Of a stretch of DNA of 64,000 bases, positions 16,623-25,928 are shown piece by piece (within the stretch, counting starts at the first letter, position 1; the number at the start of each line of letters is the position of its first letter). Origin of the DNA: Phycisphaerales bacterium (GTDB lineage: Bacteria > Planctomycetota > Phycisphaerae > Phycisphaerales > UBA1924). Both the position numbers and the translations under genes were made by a program. Location of the stretch: NCBI GenBank assembly GCA_020846975.1, contig JADLCX010000102.1, positions 1 through 64,000 of the forward strand, given 5' to 3'. The notes under the pieces are model-generated. The model searched no databases and was not told the origin of the DNA. It saw only the letters and a list, made by a program, of their open reading frames with translations.

Positions 16623-18187
16623 CCCCGCGCCCAGCAAGGCCCGCCGCGCCCCGCGCGTTCACGCTCCTGGAGATGGTCCTGGCCATGGTGCTGGGCGTCA
16701 TGGTCATCGCCGGCGCGATGGCGCTGTTCCGCGTGCTCGACCGTTCGCAGGTGCGCCAGCAGACGCGCATGGACGAGAACATGGAGATGGCCCGCGCGCA
16801 CAAGGTCGTCGGGCTGGTCTTTCAGACGCTGCTCATGGCCCAGTCAGAGGTCTCCGAGCGCGACATGGAGTCGAGGCTCGAGGAGGACGACGCCCGCAAC
16901 AACCAGGATCGCGCCGACCTGCGCGACGACGACGCCGACGATGCCCGACTCGCGCTCCAGCCCGATCCCGCGCTGGGCGCGCGCATGATCGTCGCCACCG
17001 ACCGCGGCGAACGGCTCGCGCCCGCCCAGGTCTTCGGCGTCACGATCCGCCAGTCGCCCATCGCCGCCAGCGAGGGCGACCAGACCGAAGAACAGAAAGC
17101 CGACGCCGACTACGAGAGACTCGTCTATCTTGAACGCGCCCTGGAAAAGACCGGCGCGGGCTCGAAGGCCGTCGAGGACCTGCGCCGGGAGTCGCGCGGC
17201 GCACGTTCTTCGATGGACAGCGAGCGCAGCGGCGAGAGCCGTTCAACCTCCGGCCGCGATCGCGAGCGTTCATCCCTGTCCCGCCGCACCGAGTCCCTCG
17301 GCGAGGCCGGAGGTCTTCTCGATCGCGCCATCCGCGGCGAGGGCCGGCGTGAGTCCCGGTCGGACGATGAACCCCGCGACCCCGACAACCTTTCCGCCAG
17401 CGAGCGGATCGAGGAACGTCAACTCTCGCGCCCCCGCGCCCCCGGCGTGCGCGGCGTGTTCGAGATCCTGCCCGATGACCAGGAGCCCGGCGCCTCGCCC
17501 GCGCTCGCCCCTTCCGAGTTCGCCGTAGGCGCCGAGGGTCCGACCTACTCGCTGTGGTGGCGAGAACTCCCGCCCCGGCCGGCCAACGAGGACCTCACCG
17601 CCGAGGGTGTGGACATCGGCGATGAGCCCGCGGCCGATGAATCCGACACCGCCGAGCGCGAGCGCCTCCGCCGCGAGAAGGCCGATGCCGAACTGGTCTC
17701 GCTCTCGAACGGGGACGAGTTGACCGGCAAGCGCGAGCGCCTGCTCTCGGGTTGCAAGAGCATCCACTGGACCGCGCTCCGTGGCAAGAAACCCCGCGAC
17801 AAGATCATCGCCCTCTACGACAAGGAACTTCCCGGATACGTCGAACTCGAGTTCGAGACCGCCACCGGCCGCCGCGAGAAGTGGATGTTCGAGGTCGCGT
17901 GGGTCGTCGGCGCCGAGCCCGGCAGCGTGCTGGCCGACCAGCCCGACGCGCTCGACACCATCGCCGCCAACGCCGGCAATCCCAGTGATCCCAACAACCC
18001 GAACAACCCGGAGAACAAGGATCACCTCGATCCCGACCGGCAGAACAACCCCGACAACCCCAACGTCACCGACCCCAACAACCCCAACAACCCCAACAGC
18101 CCTCTGAGGCCCAAGCCCCCGCCGACCATCAAGCCCGGCCAGATCGACAACCCCACGATCGTCAAGCCCGGCACCAAGACCAAGTGA
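16619..18187 (+). CDS. Minor pseudopilin GspJ-like, expanded by low-complexity sequence
   Basis: The ATG at 16619 overlaps the previous stop. The N-terminus carries a prepilin signature (PRAFTLLEMVLAMVLGVMVI, Ala at -1, Glu at +5), and the protein sits in the GspJ position. At about 522 residues it is more than twice the usual GspJ length. The extra sequence includes an acidic stretch (RLEEDDARNNQDRADLRDDD), a Ser/Arg-rich stretch (about residues 195-270) and a C-terminal tail of NPNNP-type repeats (about 460-500) before PPPTIKPGQIDNPTIVKPG. A globular segment resembling GspJ occurs around CKSIHWTALRGKKPRDKIIA and VELEFETATGRREKWMFEVA. The disordered parts may be lineage-specific; no function can be assigned to them. 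Confidence 0.75.
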   Translation: MTPRPARPAAPRAFTLLEMVLAMVLGVMVIAGAMALFRVLDRSQVRQQTRMDENMEMARAHKVVGLVFQTLLMAQSEVSERDMESRLEEDDARNNQDRADLRDDDADDARLALQPDPALGARMIVATDRGERLAPAQVFGVTIRQSPIAASEGDQTEEQKADADYERLVYLERALEKTGAGSKAVEDLRRESRGARSSMDSERSGESRSTSGRDRERSSLSRRTESLGEAGGLLDRAIRGEGRRESRSDDEPRDPDNLSASERIEERQLSRPRAPGVRGVFEILPDDQEPGASPALAPSEFAVGAEGPTYSLWWRELPPRPANEDLTAEGVDIGDEPAADESDTAERERLRREKADAELVSLSNGDELTGKRERLLSGCKSIHWTALRGKKPRDKIIALYDKELPGYVELEFETATGRREKWMFEVAWVVGAEPGSVLADQPDALDTIAANAGNPSDPNNPNNPENKDHLDPDRQNNPDNPNVTDPNNPNNPNSPLRPKPPPTIKPGQIDNPTIVKPGTKTK

Positions 18188-18202
18188 GTCCGATCTCCGG
18201 CC

Positions 18203-19180
18203 ATGCCACGCTCGCGCAAGTCATCGCGGACCGACCCCAGCCGTCGCGGCTTCGCGATGGTCCTGGTCGTGCTGCTCACGCTGGTCGTGGGCCTGGGCAT
18301 CGCGATCCTCTTCCAGCGCCACGGCGTCGCATCGCTCGCCGCCCGCCGACAGGCCGACGATTACATCGCCCGCCACGCCGGGCTGGGCATGCGCGAGCTC
18401 ATCAGCCGCTGGCTCTCGACCGTCCGCGGCAAGGTCGCCGACAGCATCGAAGGGGACGGGTTCGCCTTCACCCTGGAGTTCTCCGACGGTCAGCGGATCG
18501 ATGTCTACATGCGCGACGCCCAGGGCACGTCGCTCGCCGACACCAGCGCGCTCACCGGCCGCCGCCGCGAGATCGTCGAACTCATGAAGTTCTATCTCGA
18601 GCAGACCCCGCTCGAGGACCAGCAGCACCTCCTCCGCCGCCACGGACCATCGGAGATCTGCATCGCCTCCGCCCCGCCCGAGGTCCTGCTCGCCCTCGCC
18701 CAGGCCATCGTCGGCCCCGAGCGGGCCGAGGATGTCGCCGAGGCCCTCTCCGAACGGCGCGACGAGCGGTTCGACCGTCGGGAGGGGACCGACTCCGGAT
18801 CCAACATCGCCGCCGAGTCCGCCGCGGCCGAGGCCATCGAGCGGGCCACCGGGAGGGCCTCGCCGGGCGGAGGCGCCAACGGCCGGGGCGGCATGAACTC
18901 GCACGGCCTGGCCTCGGTCGATCAGGTCCTCCGCGTGCTCAGCGAGGAGAACGTCGATCCGGGAAAGATCGCCGAGTTTCGGGCCATGCTCGTCGCCGCG
19001 CCCACGCTCTGGTTCGTGACCGCCGAACTCAAGGGCGTCGGTGGCAAGGTGGTGGATCGCGCGGGCGGGCTGATCGAGCTGGAGGCCGGTCGGACGGACC
19101 CGTTCAACCAGAACGGCCCCTTCCTCACCTGGGAAACCCTTCCCCTTGATGAGGGCTTGGGAGCCTCCGTGAGCCGATAA
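18203..19180 (+). CDS. Minor pseudopilin GspK-like
   Basis: This 325-residue protein starts 15 bases after the gspJ-like gene. The N-terminus has a basic leader, then RRGFAMVLVVLLTLVVGLGI. It has Gly at -1 but lacks Glu5, which is characteristic of GspK, the tip pseudopilin. The family's helical insert is suggested by ELMKFYLEQTPLEDQQHLLR and the EICIASAPPEVLLALAQAIV stretch, resembling the 'lN vNTA' region of GspK. A glycine-rich linker lies around residues 215-232. The C-terminus has a second GspK-like subdomain (LASVDQVLRVLSEENVDPGK). It acts in the inner membrane and periplasm as part of the pseudopilus tip. Confidence 0.8.
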   Translation: MPRSRKSSRTDPSRRGFAMVLVVLLTLVVGLGIAILFQRHGVASLAARRQADDYIARHAGLGMRELISRWLSTVRGKVADSIEGDGFAFTLEFSDGQRIDVYMRDAQGTSLADTSALTGRRREIVELMKFYLEQTPLEDQQHLLRRHGPSEICIASAPPEVLLALAQAIVGPERAEDVAEALSERRDERFDRREGTDSGSNIAAESAAAEAIERATGRASPGGGANGRGGMNSHGLASVDQVLRVLSEENVDPGKIAEFRAMLVAAPTLWFVTAELKGVGGKVVDRAGGLIELEAGRTDPFNQNGPFLTWETLPLDEGLGASVSR

Positions 19181-19318
19181 GCCCATTCGGACCTTCGGTC
19201 AGGCTGTTGGAAGGTCCGGTCTTCGGGCGCGTGGGCGAAACCTGCGCTTCCCTGACCCGCTACAACGGGTACGTTCTACAGTTCGCATCGGGCCCTCCGA
19301 GCACCCAGGACTCTTGCC

Positions 19319-20308
19319 ATGACTTCCCACCGAACACGTACCCGCCGGTCCACCCGCACGTGGCAGGTCGCCGCTCTGGCCCTGACCGGCGGCGCGGCCG
19401 CGCTCGCCTTCTCGCCGCTCTCCAAGTACCTGTCGAGCGGGAAGTTCGCCCCGCCCCAGCCGGCCGCGGGTGGCGATACCGAGGTTCGGCGGCCCGTACT
19501 TTCGGCGACCGCGCTGGCTTCGCTCGCGACCGAGATGGACCGCATCGCGGGCAAGGTCGAGGTGGCGCCACCCCCGCCGGTCGAGACAGAAGGCGCCGAC
19601 ATGGCAGGGGTCGAGCCCGACGTCCCGCCCGAGCCCGAGCGGGCGCCCATCATCGAGTGGGTGTACAAGTCCTACCTCGGCAGCCCGCAACTCAAGGCGG
19701 CGACTGTCAACGTCGGCGACCGTCAGATGCTCGTGTGCGTCGGACGCACCTACGAGGGCATCAAGGTGCTCGAAGTGCACCCCTCGCACATGATGATCGA
19801 AGAAAACGGCCAGCAGCGCCGGCTCGACATCGCGGCGAGGGTTGTGAACGGGTTTGGGGACGGGACCGTCGGCGTGCGCCCGGTCACCGCGGCGACACGC
19901 CCGATGCCCCCGGGCATCAACGCCATGCAGCCCAACAACGCCCGCGGCATGGCGGCCGGCCACGCCGCGCCCAACTCCGGCCTCGACCAGCAGCGCCGCG
20001 CCGCCATGCAGGTGCAGGCGCCGCCGCCACCGCCCCAGCCCTTGAGTGTCGACCAGATGGCCTTCACGGCCGAAGACCTGAAGGTTCGGTTCGAGAGCAT
20101 GCCCGACGAGCAGCGCGAGGAGTTCAAGCGGATCTTCACGGACACCTCGGCCGAACCCGCAAAGCGGTTGGCGCAGCTCGAGCAGCTCGGCGTGCACCCC
20201 AAGGCCACCATCGAGGACCGCCTGCAGATGCTTCAGATGTTCGGCGTTACCCCCGAGAACGATCCCGGCCTCATGGAGGTCTTCAAGCGCAGCGGTGGAG
20301 GCAAGTGA
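19319..20308 (+). CDS. Inner-membrane/periplasmic protein, GspC- or PilP-like (tentative)
   Basis: This 329-residue protein has a basic N-terminus and one membrane segment (about residues 15-32, WQVAALALTGGAAALAF). A proline-rich linker (about 78-108) follows, then a small beta-rich segment, LKAATVNVGDRQMLVCVGRT, continuing to YEGIKVLEVHPSHMMIEENG. That resembles the homology region of GspC/PilP, which links the inner-membrane platform to the secretin (pattern: hydrophobic strand, G-x-x-Y, V-L-x-V, x-V-x-x-E-x-x-G). The C-terminal part is helical and charged with no recognised domain. It sits between gspK- and gspL-like genes and its stop overlaps the next start (GTGA). The C/PilP assignment is inferred from position and this segment only. 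Confidence 0.6.
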   Translation: MTSHRTRTRRSTRTWQVAALALTGGAAALAFSPLSKYLSSGKFAPPQPAAGGDTEVRRPVLSATALASLATEMDRIAGKVEVAPPPPVETEGADMAGVEPDVPPEPERAPIIEWVYKSYLGSPQLKAATVNVGDRQMLVCVGRTYEGIKVLEVHPSHMMIEENGQQRRLDIAARVVNGFGDGTVGVRPVTAATRPMPPGINAMQPNNARGMAAGHAAPNSGLDQQRRAAMQVQAPPPPPQPLSVDQMAFTAEDLKVRFESMPDEQREEFKRIFTDTSAEPAKRLAQLEQLGVHPKATIEDRLQMLQMFGVTPENDPGLMEVFKRSGGGK

Positions 20309-22113
20309 GCAAGCCCGCGATCTGTTATCTCGAACGCGCGGGGGGAGGATCGTTTATCCGTCGCGTCCGCCTGATGGCCGAGGGCGGTGGCGCCGCGCCC
20401 TTCGATCGCTCGTGGACCGCGCCCTCCGTCACCGCCGCGCCGTCCAGCGAGGCCGCGGCGTCGGACGCCGTGTCCACGACCCGTGCCGCGGCCCGCTGGG
20501 TCGCGGAGACGCTCGGCCAGCTCGGGACACGCGAACTCTCGCACGTGTGCGTCGATCCCGACGGCGCGCTGTGCACCTGGCTCAGCGCGACCAGCGCCGA
20601 CCCCGCGACCATCACCGCCACGCTCATGCAGCCCGAGGTCGATGACGGCACGGGCGCGGGCGGCGGGAGCGGCAGCGCGGCCCGGCTGCTCTCGCTCGGC
20701 GCGGGCTCCTCCTCGGGCTTCAGCCCCGACGATGCCTCGGTCCAGGCTCTGGCCACGCTCGATCCGCCCGGAACCGGCTCGGGGATCTCCGCGCGGCTCC
20801 TTTCGCGCCGCTCGGCCGGTGCCCTGGGCATCGATGCCCAGCGCTCGCGGTACGCCGTCATGGCCGTGCCCGACGCGCCTGTCCGCGTCTTTCTCGACGA
20901 ACTCGACGCCCGCGGCCTCGAAGTCCGGCAGGTCACGAGCCTCTGGCACGCCATGGCCGCGGCCTGGGACCCGGCCGCGCAGGATTCCGCCTTCGACGAG
21001 TCCGGCCGCGTCGTCTCGAGCTTCTCGCCCTCTTCGGCCGTCGTGGTGGTCGATCCGGTCGGAAGACTGGTGTGGGCGTGGTCGCACGCCGGCCAGCTCG
21101 TCGCCGGGGGCGCAATGCGCCTGCGCTCGGCCGTCCGCCGTGCGTCCGATGCCGAGGCCGAGACCGCTGACGATCAGGCCACCGCCCGCCGCGTCGGCGC
21201 CGAGCACGCCGATCAGACCGTGCTCGAGTTCACCGAGGCCGAGACCGGCCGACTCGTCATGGACTGGCTCTCGTGGAGCGCGCAGCTCGGCCACTGCCCG
21301 CAGCAGGTCGCGTGCATCGGCCCCGCGCCCGCGACCGACGCCTCCACCGGCCAGCCGGACCCCTCGCTCATCGGACAGTCGCTCGGCCGCGCGTGGCCCG
21401 GGGCCACCATCGGCGTGGGCATCCACGCCGACCCGATCGGTGCGACGCTCCTTCGGCTCACCGCGGCCACTCCGGGCAAGGCCCTCAACCCCGAGGCGGC
21501 CGTCGCCGTCGGGCCCGACGACCCCCGCTCCGCGCTGGTCGGCCTTTCCAGCCGGCCCGGCAAGGCCGACCGCGGCATGTACGCGTGGAAGGCCATCGGC
21601 ATCGTCGGCGCGGCCCTCATCGTGGGCGCGGTCGGCTACCAACTCCACGCCTCGGCTCGCGGCAGCGCCGCCGCCATCTCCGATGCCAACGACACCCGCA
21701 AGGCCGCGCTCGAAAGCGTCGAGGAGGTCATCCGCGGCATCACCCTCATGCGCCCGCGCGATGCCACCGACTCGCTCGCCAGCAAGACCGAGGAGTTCCG
21801 CAAGCAGATGGCCGCGATGAAGCCGCCCAAGCCCTTTGTCGAGGAGATCGCGCGCGTGTTCGAGGCGATGAAGGACCACGACGAGGTCAAGGTCAACGCC
21901 ATCAACATCGGGCCCGTCTCCGGCACCGTCGATCTCATCACGCCCGACATCGAGACCGGACCGGCCATCGTCACCACCCTCATCAAACTGCCCGGCGTGC
22001 TGATCCGCTGGCAGGGGACCAACGTCCCCGGCCGACCGCCCACCGGCCCCGGCAAGTTCATCATCAGCGGCCCCGTCATCTCCGAAGAGAAGCGACCCGG
22101 AGGCGGCGCATGA
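20305..22113 (+). CDS. GspL-like secretion assembly protein
   Basis: The GTG at 20305 overlaps the previous stop and gives about 602 residues. The layout matches GspL/PilM-N fusions: a cytoplasmic region with an actin-like flavour (SRYAVMAVPDAPVRVFLDEL, then SAVVVVDPVGRLVWAWSHAG), one transmembrane segment at about residues 430-450 (YAWKAIGIVGAALIVGAVGY), a periplasmic coiled stretch, and a ferredoxin-like end (VKVNAINIGPVSGTVDLITP and onward). GspL anchors the GspE ATPase to the platform. The actin-like domain is diverged and padded with Ala/Ser/Gly-rich segments, so the assignment depends partly on the operon. Its stop overlaps the gspM-like start (ATGA). Confidence 0.7.
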   Translation: MSKPAICYLERAGGGSFIRRVRLMAEGGGAAPFDRSWTAPSVTAAPSSEAAASDAVSTTRAAARWVAETLGQLGTRELSHVCVDPDGALCTWLSATSADPATITATLMQPEVDDGTGAGGGSGSAARLLSLGAGSSSGFSPDDASVQALATLDPPGTGSGISARLLSRRSAGALGIDAQRSRYAVMAVPDAPVRVFLDELDARGLEVRQVTSLWHAMAAAWDPAAQDSAFDESGRVVSSFSPSSAVVVVDPVGRLVWAWSHAGQLVAGGAMRLRSAVRRASDAEAETADDQATARRVGAEHADQTVLEFTEAETGRLVMDWLSWSAQLGHCPQQVACIGPAPATDASTGQPDPSLIGQSLGRAWPGATIGVGIHADPIGATLLRLTAATPGKALNPEAAVAVGPDDPRSALVGLSSRPGKADRGMYAWKAIGIVGAALIVGAVGYQLHASARGSAAAISDANDTRKAALESVEEVIRGITLMRPRDATDSLASKTEEFRKQMAAMKPPKPFVEEIARVFEAMKDHDEVKVNAINIGPVSGTVDLITPDIETGPAIVTTLIKLPGVLIRWQGTNVPGRPPTGPGKFIISGPVISEEKRPGGGA

Positions 22114-22706
22114 ACACGCTCGAAAACGCCATTCCCGCTTCGGTCTCCGAGCAGGCCCGGCTCGACCTGACCATGGCCGCGGCCGGGAGCGAGCGGGCCA
22201 ACCGTCCGCGCATCTTCGTCGTCGGCGCGTGGGTCCTGCTCATCGGCGCCGGCCTCTACGCTATCTCGGGCGTGACCGCCCGGACCGCCGCGCTGGGCAA
22301 GGTCTCCACCGCCCGCCAGCAGGCCGAGAAGACCATCACGCTCGTGAACGAGGTCAAGGACCTCAAGGCCCGGCTCACGGCCCGCGGCGTCGACTACAAC
22401 CCGCAGATCCCCGTCTTCCTCGACCAGCTCGCGCGCGACGCCGGCGCCCAGCCCGACAAGGCCATCTCCGAGGTCGGCACCGGCGACACCGTCGCGACCA
22501 TGCAGCAGCGGCGCTACCGCGCCTCGTTCGTGGACCAGAACCCGACCCATCTCCTGGCGTTCCTCAACGCGACCCAGGAGTCGCCCCTTACCGCCGGGAT
22601 CGAGATCACCCGCATCGAGGTCAAACCCGGCAATCCCGACCCGGCCACCGGCCAGGTTCGCTGGAAACTCGACACCGACTTCGCCCGCTGGGAGCGCAAG
22701 CGGTAA
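22110..22706 (+). CDS. GspM/PilO-like secretion protein
   Basis: This 198-residue bitopic protein starts at ATG 22110, overlapping the gspL-like stop. One membrane segment (about residues 35-53, IFVVGAWVLLIGAGLYAISG) is followed by a coiled-coil stretch (LGKVSTARQQAEKTITLVNE) and a small alpha/beta domain ending IEITRIEVKPGN. This is the architecture of GspM and PilO, which dimerise with GspL/PilN in the inner-membrane platform. The sequence itself is weakly diagnostic; location and topology make the case. Confidence 0.68.
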   Translation: MNTLENAIPASVSEQARLDLTMAAAGSERANRPRIFVVGAWVLLIGAGLYAISGVTARTAALGKVSTARQQAEKTITLVNEVKDLKARLTARGVDYNPQIPVFLDQLARDAGAQPDKAISEVGTGDTVATMQQRRYRASFVDQNPTHLLAFLNATQESPLTAGIEITRIEVKPGNPDPATGQVRWKLDTDFARWERKR

Positions 22707-22742
22707 AACATCCCGACGCGTGCCCATCGGACGGTCACACCC

Positions 22743-23567
22743 ATGCCCAAGACGCCCCTCACCGCCATCCTCATCGCCGTCGCCGGTCTCGGCGCGGCTT
22801 GCCAGAAGAAGTCCAGCGGTCTCTCGGACTACGAGATCCCCCGCGAATCGACCGCCTCCTACCAGGCCCAACAACTCGCCAAGTCCGACTCGCTCGTGCG
22901 CGACGCCCAGCGGCTCGAAGTCGCCGGCAAGCACGGCGCGGCGCTCGAGAAGTACCAGCTCGCCATCGCCGCGTACAACGAGAACCCGATCGCCTGGCAC
23001 AACGCCGGCCTGCAATGGGCCAGGCTCGGCAAGAACCTCGAGGCCGCCCAGGCCTTCATGACCGCGAGCGAGCTCGCGCCAACCGACCCGCGCCCGCTCT
23101 ACGAACTCGGCGCGCTCTGGGAAGAACTCGGCTACCTCGACGACGCCGCGCGCTGGTACGACCAGGCCCTGCAGCGTGATCCGCGCCATCAGAACTCGCT
23201 CCGCCGCGCGATCCTCGTGGACGAACTGCGCCACCGGCTCACGCCCCTCACCGCCGAGCGGCTCAAGATCGCCATCGTCGCCGAGCGACAGCCGTGGTGG
23301 ATCAACCGCTTCCAGCGCATCCACCAGTTGATGACGGAGCGCGAACCCTACAACTTCGACGACAACGCGCCCAGCCCGGCACGCGAGGTCGAGTCGATTC
23401 CCGCCGACGAATCGATCACGCTGCCCGGTGTCGAGCCGCGCCGCCCGCGCGACACGACCTCGCCCACCCAGCCGGCCCCCGCGCAGCCCCTCCCCGGCAC
23501 CCCCCCCGCCCCCGCCCCGGCCCCGGTCCCTCAGCCGGCCCCCGCCGCGCCGCTACCCAAAGCCTGA
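22743..23567 (+). CDS. TPR lipoprotein at the end of the secretion operon
   Basis: This 274-residue protein has a lipoprotein-type signal peptide (MPKTPLTAILIAVAGLGAAC), the lipobox being LGAAC. At least two or three tetratricopeptide repeats follow: DAQRLEVAGKHGAALEKYQL, NPIAWHNAGLQWARLGKNLE and DPRPLYELGALWEELGYLDD. The C-terminus is a long proline/alanine-rich tail (about residues 225-274). It follows the gspM-like gene by 36 bases and probably belongs to the operon. By position and type it could play the pilotin or secretin-assembly role of TPR lipoproteins such as PilF; that is inference. Confidence 0.78.
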   Translation: MPKTPLTAILIAVAGLGAACQKKSSGLSDYEIPRESTASYQAQQLAKSDSLVRDAQRLEVAGKHGAALEKYQLAIAAYNENPIAWHNAGLQWARLGKNLEAAQAFMTASELAPTDPRPLYELGALWEELGYLDDAARWYDQALQRDPRHQNSLRRAILVDELRHRLTPLTAERLKIAIVAERQPWWINRFQRIHQLMTEREPYNFDDNAPSPAREVESIPADESITLPGVEPRRPRDTTSPTQPAPAQPLPGTPPAPAPAPVPQPAPAAPLPKA

Positions 23568-23665
23568 ATCGGGTGTAGACTGGAAATCCCGGCTCTGTCA
23601 CCGCGCGCCGACCGTCCGGCAGCGTGGGCTTCAGGCCCGGCGGGCTTGCCCAGGTTCACACCACC

Positions 23666-25921
23666 ATGCCGAGTATTCTCCGTTTCGACCGTACGGCCAA
23701 CGCGATTGCCGCGCTCGCGGCCATCGGCGTCCCCCTCGTCGCCGCGGCCCAGGATTCGGTCTCCAACTCGCCCGGCCTCCCCGGCGATGCGGTCAGCGCC
23801 TACGCCGTTTCACCCGCGTCGGAGCAGGTCAACGACTTTGTTGTCGATCTCGCGCCCATGACCAGTTCGTGGGGCGGCCGCTATTCGATCGGCCCGGTGG
23901 TCAAGGCCGGCGCGTCGGCCGGCGGTCAGTATTTCGACCAGCTCATCGGCGCGCAGGCCGTCAGCGCGCGCTTCTCCTCCGGCCCCATGCTCCGTTCGAG
24001 TTATCCGCGATGGACCGTCCCCGGACAGGGCGTCAACGCGGACCGGAACGATGCGCCGGGGTCCACGCTCTCCGCCGCATCGCGCACCGGTAAGCGCTTC
24101 GGCCTGGCGTTCATGGAGTTCGGCTACGGGCCCGACGCCGCGTTCGGCACGCCGGACGACCAGACCGCGATCATCGCGTCGATCATCGAACTCCAGCCCA
24201 GCCGCCCCTCGCGCCTGTTCGTCTCACGCATCTCCGCGCTGACGGGCAAGCCCGTATCCGCCGCCGATTCGACCGCCTCGCTGGGCCTCGGCGCCATCGA
24301 CGCCGCCGGCAACACGCTCGTGCTGGCCGACGACCACGCCCTCAACTCGCCGCAGCAGATCACGCAGCGTCAGTACGTTCGCGTCCGTGCTGCCGCGCGC
24401 ACCGCCTCGCTCGTCAACGCGCTCTCCCTCGTCGGCGCGGCCGATGCGCCCTCGACCGACATCGTCCGCTCCACCGCCACGAGCATGACCACCCCGGCCC
24501 AGATCCCCTCGTCGATCGGGATCGGCGGTCGCCCCGTCGCGCTCGGCCTCGACTTCAACGCCGACTACCTGTTCGAGCAGGCGCCCAACGCCACCTCCGC
24601 GACCAAGTCCTACCTGCCCGGCTCGGCCGGTTCCTCCCGCGGCGGCCTGACCTTCATCCCGCACGCGTTCGCCGCGGTCGCCGCGGGCGCCTCCAACGCG
24701 GGCACGGGTCTGTGCCTGGTCCGGACCGACTCCAACACCCGCACCCGCGGCATCGAGGTCTTCGGCATCAACACCGACGGCTCGCTCGACGGCACGCTCC
24801 AGGTGCAACTCCCCATCATCGCGGCGCAGATGCTCGACCCGACCGACAACTGGAGTCCATCCAACTTCGTTGTCTCTCCGAGCGTGCACGAGTTCACCGG
24901 TTACGCGGGCCAGGCCCCGTTCCGCGGCGGCACGGCCCAGGTCGCCTCGGTCGTGCTCCCCGGCGGCAGCCTCCTCGCCGCCGCCGTCGTCACGCCGACC
25001 ACCGGCAGCCTCGTGCCGCAGTCCGGCGACAACTACCTCGTCGTCGCCACCATCACCCCGGGCGGTTCGACATCGTGGGCCACCGCCGCGCACACCGGCA
25101 ACTCCCTCGGCTCCGGCGCGGGGGGAGGAGGGATCAGCAAGGTCATCCTCGGTGACAACGGCGCCGACGGTTTCCCCGGCACGGCCGACGCGGGCGAGGG
25201 CGACGGCATCGTCGATACCGGCGCGGGCGCGTGGATCGGCCGAATCGCCAGGCTCTCCGAGGTCTTCCCCGCGCAGACCGGTGGGCCGAGCATCTCCTGC
25301 CCCGCGTTCGACCTGCGCGGCAACCTCTACTTCATGGCGACCGTCGCGATGAAGACCTCCGACGGTTCGTTCGAGTACACCTCCGCGCTGCTCCGCGGCA
25401 ACCGCGACACGACCGTCAACGGCTACCGGCTCGAGTTGCTCGCTCGGCTCGGCGATGTGCTCCCGGGGCTCAACTCGGGTCTGAACTACCAGATCCAGTC
25501 CATGAGTTTCGCCGATGCCGACAGCGTGTCCAGCGGCGGCATGTTCAGCGGCAACATCGTGCAGGACGGCCTCGGTCCGAACCCGGGCACCCCCGCCAAC
25601 GCCGCCTACGGCAGCCCGCTCGCGCTCGGCGCGCTCACCTTCCGCGCCAAGATCGTCTACGACGTCGATGCCGACGGGCTCTTCGCCGACCCCACCAGCG
25701 GCGGCAGCAACAGCCACGACCAGGCCTACAACGTGGCGATGGTCATCGTCCCGCGCCCCGATGTCGGCGACTTCAACTTCGACGGGGCCAAGACCGTCCA
25801 GGACCTTTTCGACTTCCTCGCGGCCTACTTCTCGAACGGCCCGGGCGGCGACTGGAACGCCGACGGCAGCACGTCCGTGCAGGACATCTTCGACTTCCTC
25901 GCCGCGTACTTCGCGCCGTGA
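23666..25921 (+). CDS. Exported protein with paired dockerin-like C-terminal repeats
   Basis: This protein of about 751 residues has a signal peptide (MPSILRFDRTANAIAALAAI, ending near AAAQ). The body has no recognised catalytic domain. It is rich in Ala, Ser, Gly and Thr and contains segments such as FGYGPDAAFGTPDDQTAIIA, GDNGADGFPGTADAGEGDGI and LRGNLYFMATVAMKTSDGSF, resembling the beta-propeller-like or 'PEP-exported' proteins of planctomycetes. The C-terminus has the tag GDFNFDGAKTVQDLFDFLAA and DWNADGSTSVQDIFDFLAAY, ending at FAP without the terminal GC seen in the others. It lies 98 bases after the TPR lipoprotein gene and is collinear with the secretion operon, so it is a plausible cargo. 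The stop lies only 7 bases from the convergent racemase stop. Confidence 0.78.
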   Translation: MPSILRFDRTANAIAALAAIGVPLVAAAQDSVSNSPGLPGDAVSAYAVSPASEQVNDFVVDLAPMTSSWGGRYSIGPVVKAGASAGGQYFDQLIGAQAVSARFSSGPMLRSSYPRWTVPGQGVNADRNDAPGSTLSAASRTGKRFGLAFMEFGYGPDAAFGTPDDQTAIIASIIELQPSRPSRLFVSRISALTGKPVSAADSTASLGLGAIDAAGNTLVLADDHALNSPQQITQRQYVRVRAAARTASLVNALSLVGAADAPSTDIVRSTATSMTTPAQIPSSIGIGGRPVALGLDFNADYLFEQAPNATSATKSYLPGSAGSSRGGLTFIPHAFAAVAAGASNAGTGLCLVRTDSNTRTRGIEVFGINTDGSLDGTLQVQLPIIAAQMLDPTDNWSPSNFVVSPSVHEFTGYAGQAPFRGGTAQVASVVLPGGSLLAAAVVTPTTGSLVPQSGDNYLVVATITPGGSTSWATAAHTGNSLGSGAGGGGISKVILGDNGADGFPGTADAGEGDGIVDTGAGAWIGRIARLSEVFPAQTGGPSISCPAFDLRGNLYFMATVAMKTSDGSFEYTSALLRGNRDTTVNGYRLELLARLGDVLPGLNSGLNYQIQSMSFADADSVSSGGMFSGNIVQDGLGPNPGTPANAAYGSPLALGALTFRAKIVYDVDADGLFADPTSGGSNSHDQAYNVAMVIVPRPDVGDFNFDGAKTVQDLFDFLAAYFSNGPGGDWNADGSTSVQDIFDFLAAYFAP

Positions 25922-25928
25922 GCGCCGC

